Position numbers and translations under genes: made by a program. Under the pieces are notes generated by a model. It made no database searches. It had not been told where the DNA came from and saw only the letters and a program-made list of their open reading frames with translations. From Pseudomonadota bacterium (lineage in GTDB: Bacteria; Myxococcota_A; UBA796; CAJQPC01), in contig JAAESX010000048.1 in assembly GCA_024228935.1 (NCBI GenBank), positions 1 through 64,000 of the forward strand: a DNA stretch of 64,000 bases, given 5' to 3'. Numbering within the stretch: the first letter of the stretch is position 1; each line of letters opens with the position of its first letter. Below are positions 62,879-64,000 of the stretch, in pieces.

Positions 62879-64000
62879 CACCAACCCAGGTCCTGCGAAC
62901 GCGCTTCACCCAGCGTGTACACCTGGCCACCATCGACCACCCGCGTGATGGAGAACGTCTCCGCCAGGGAGCGCACCTGTTCGTCGGTCAGGTCCCTCGC
63001 GAACAGCACGGCTCGGCCACCGCACGTCCGCTCGAGGATGAGGGGATGCTTCGCGAACACCACGTCCTGGCCGACGACCGAGCAGTCGGGGGCCACCGAT
63101 GGAACCAGCCTGGCGTTCTGGGCGCCCAGGCCCAGCGAGGTGACGATGCCGCCCCCACCGAGCAGCACCGGCAGCAACCAGACCGGGTAGCCACGGGCGT
63201 CGACGGCCCACTCGGAGACCCGGGAGATGCCCGCGGCCGCCAGCGCGAAGCCGGCCGGAGCCAGGATCGCGCCGGACCGGTAGAGCGTGCCGGACTCGGC
63301 CAGCGCGGGAGCGAGCACGCAGGCGGCCACGACCAGCGCGCCGGCGGTCCCCACGAAGAGTGCACCGAGCGGCCGTCGGTCCCAGGCACCGCCCAGCGCG
63401 CACACCGGCCAGATGGCCGCGCCGGCCAGGAAGTACGCGATCCCGGCGTCTCGGAAGGCCAGGCCCGTCGCGCCCAGACGCGACCCGGACGGCTCGTGGC
63501 CCAGCACCCACTCGGCGTAGTGCGTCGCCGTGTAGAGGCCCGTCGCCCCCGGATGGAGCCAGCGCCAGGCGAGCCAGGTGCCGATCGCGAGCCCCAGCGC
63601 TGGAAGGGCCCGTCGGTCCCGGGCGATGAGCGCGATGGCCGCCGCCGCGACCAGCCCGTCGCCGCGCGTCAGGACCAGCGCCGAGAGCGCGATGGCGAGC
63701 CCGACCCACCGCTCGCGCAGGACGTACCACATGGCCAGGCCGCCCAGCACACCCGCCAGCGCGATGCTGTCCGGGGTCGAGATCATGCGCGCGTACCCGC
63801 CACCGGTCGCCCCCATCAGGCCGGCCAGGAGCGCCGTCCGCTCGTCCAGCTTCGCGGCCTTCGCCAGGGCCCAGGCCAGCGGGGCCCAGGCGGCAGCGAG
63901 CACGACGGTGACGAGCTGATCGCCATGCTCGGGCCAGACGGCCAGCCCCGGGAGCAGCACCCGCGAGGGCAGGGGGGACCAGTGCTGGTCGGCGGCCATC
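62878..64000 (-). CDS. Multi-spanning GT-C-like membrane protein, 5'-partial
   Basis: The reading frame continues to the window edge. An internal Met at 63997-63999 is unlikely to be the real start because the sequence begins mid-topology. About eight or more helices: LVTVVLAAAWAPLAWALAKA, DSIALAGVLGGLAMWYVL, GLAIALSALVLT, DGLVAAAAIALIA and so on. A final soluble domain of about 80 residues has VAPDCSVVGQDVVFAKHPLILERTCGG. The layout resembles GT-C glycosyltransferases or mannosyltransferase-like proteins; the catalytic first loop would lie outside the window. First visible gene of the operon. Confidence 0.6.
   Translation of the reverse strand, partial: MAADQHWSPLPSRVLLPGLAVWPEHGDQLVTVVLAAAWAPLAWALAKAAKLDERTALLAGLMGATGGGYARMISTPDSIALAGVLGGLAMWYVLRERWVGLAIALSALVLTRGDGLVAAAAIALIARDRRALPALGLAIGTWLAWRWLHPGATGLYTATHYAEWVLGHEPSGSRLGATGLAFRDAGIAYFLAGAAIWPVCALGGAWDRRPLGALFVGTAGALVVAACVLAPALAESGTLYRSGAILAPAGFALAAAGISRVSEWAVDARGYPVWLLPVLLGGGGIVTSLGLGAQNARLVPSVAPDCSVVGQDVVFAKHPLILERTCGGRAVLFARDLTDEQVRSLAETFSITRVVDGGQVYTLGEARSQDLGW

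Noticed and set aside
1..64000. Prophage, transposon or integrative element
   Set aside because: No integrase, transposase, terminase, capsid or tRNA attachment site was seen; the genes look like ordinary chromosomal operons.

Overview
The window is a GC-rich, gene-dense stretch of a Gram-negative bacterial chromosome. Genes abut or overlap by 1-4 bp, and no tRNA, rRNA, CRISPR array, prophage or insertion sequence was seen. A myxobacterium-like (Myxococcota) source is suggested by four things: many short-signal lipoproteins with acidic D/S/T/G linkers, MopE-type calcium/metal-binding repeats, beta-helix surface proteins, and a MYXO-CTERM-like C-terminus at 50694-51704. This is inference from protein style, not from a phylogenetic marker.

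Layout. 1-275 holds an octamer tandem repeat and a hairpin array. 276-3181 is a RegB/RegA-like redox two-component operon with a YtkA-like lipoprotein and a beta-barrel. 3229-5211 is an acyl-CoA dehydrogenase behind a FadR/TetR-style palindrome. 5215-10130 carries envelope proteins and moaB. 10167-14959 is a DUF362-SDR-lipoprotein-SDR run, and 14952-18008 has a NarK-like transporter facing a gentisate-dioxygenase-like cupin and a LOG-fold protein.

18263-27443 is the most unusual part. A six-gene translationally coupled operon runs MBOAT acyltransferase, acyl carrier protein, AMP-forming ligase, [2Fe-2S]/pentaheme fusion, Tll0287-like monoheme protein, and four-helix His-rich membrane protein. 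Divergent from it is a membrane-anchored multiheme cytochrome, followed by an EF-hand protein and a second MBOAT. It looks like a DltABC-type acylation machine built into a redox chain.

27453-46019 is mostly metabolism: dihydropyrimidinase, aminotransferase, a Mo-oxidoreductase operon, NUDIX, AstE-like, RlmI, PncB, class III cyclase, GltX and MOSC. It also holds one broken MopE/fibrinogen-type gene and copies of a dispersed ~51-bp repeat. 46029-58909 has an M16 protease pair followed by a 26-residue membrane peptide, cyclic-nucleotide-binding and surface proteins, PhoD, a voltage-gated channel with a calcium-like filter, and a TPR/48-residue peptide/ECF sigma cassette. 59001-64000 is one operon of a GT-C-like membrane protein, three tandem paralogues of an unrecognised membrane family, and a CelD-like acetyltransferase.

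Recurring signals: TANNNT boxes 5-7 nt upstream of start codons (leaderless mRNAs likely), extremely short lipoprotein signals without basic residues, and GTGA/ATGA/TTGA/TGATG junctions that were used here to set starts.
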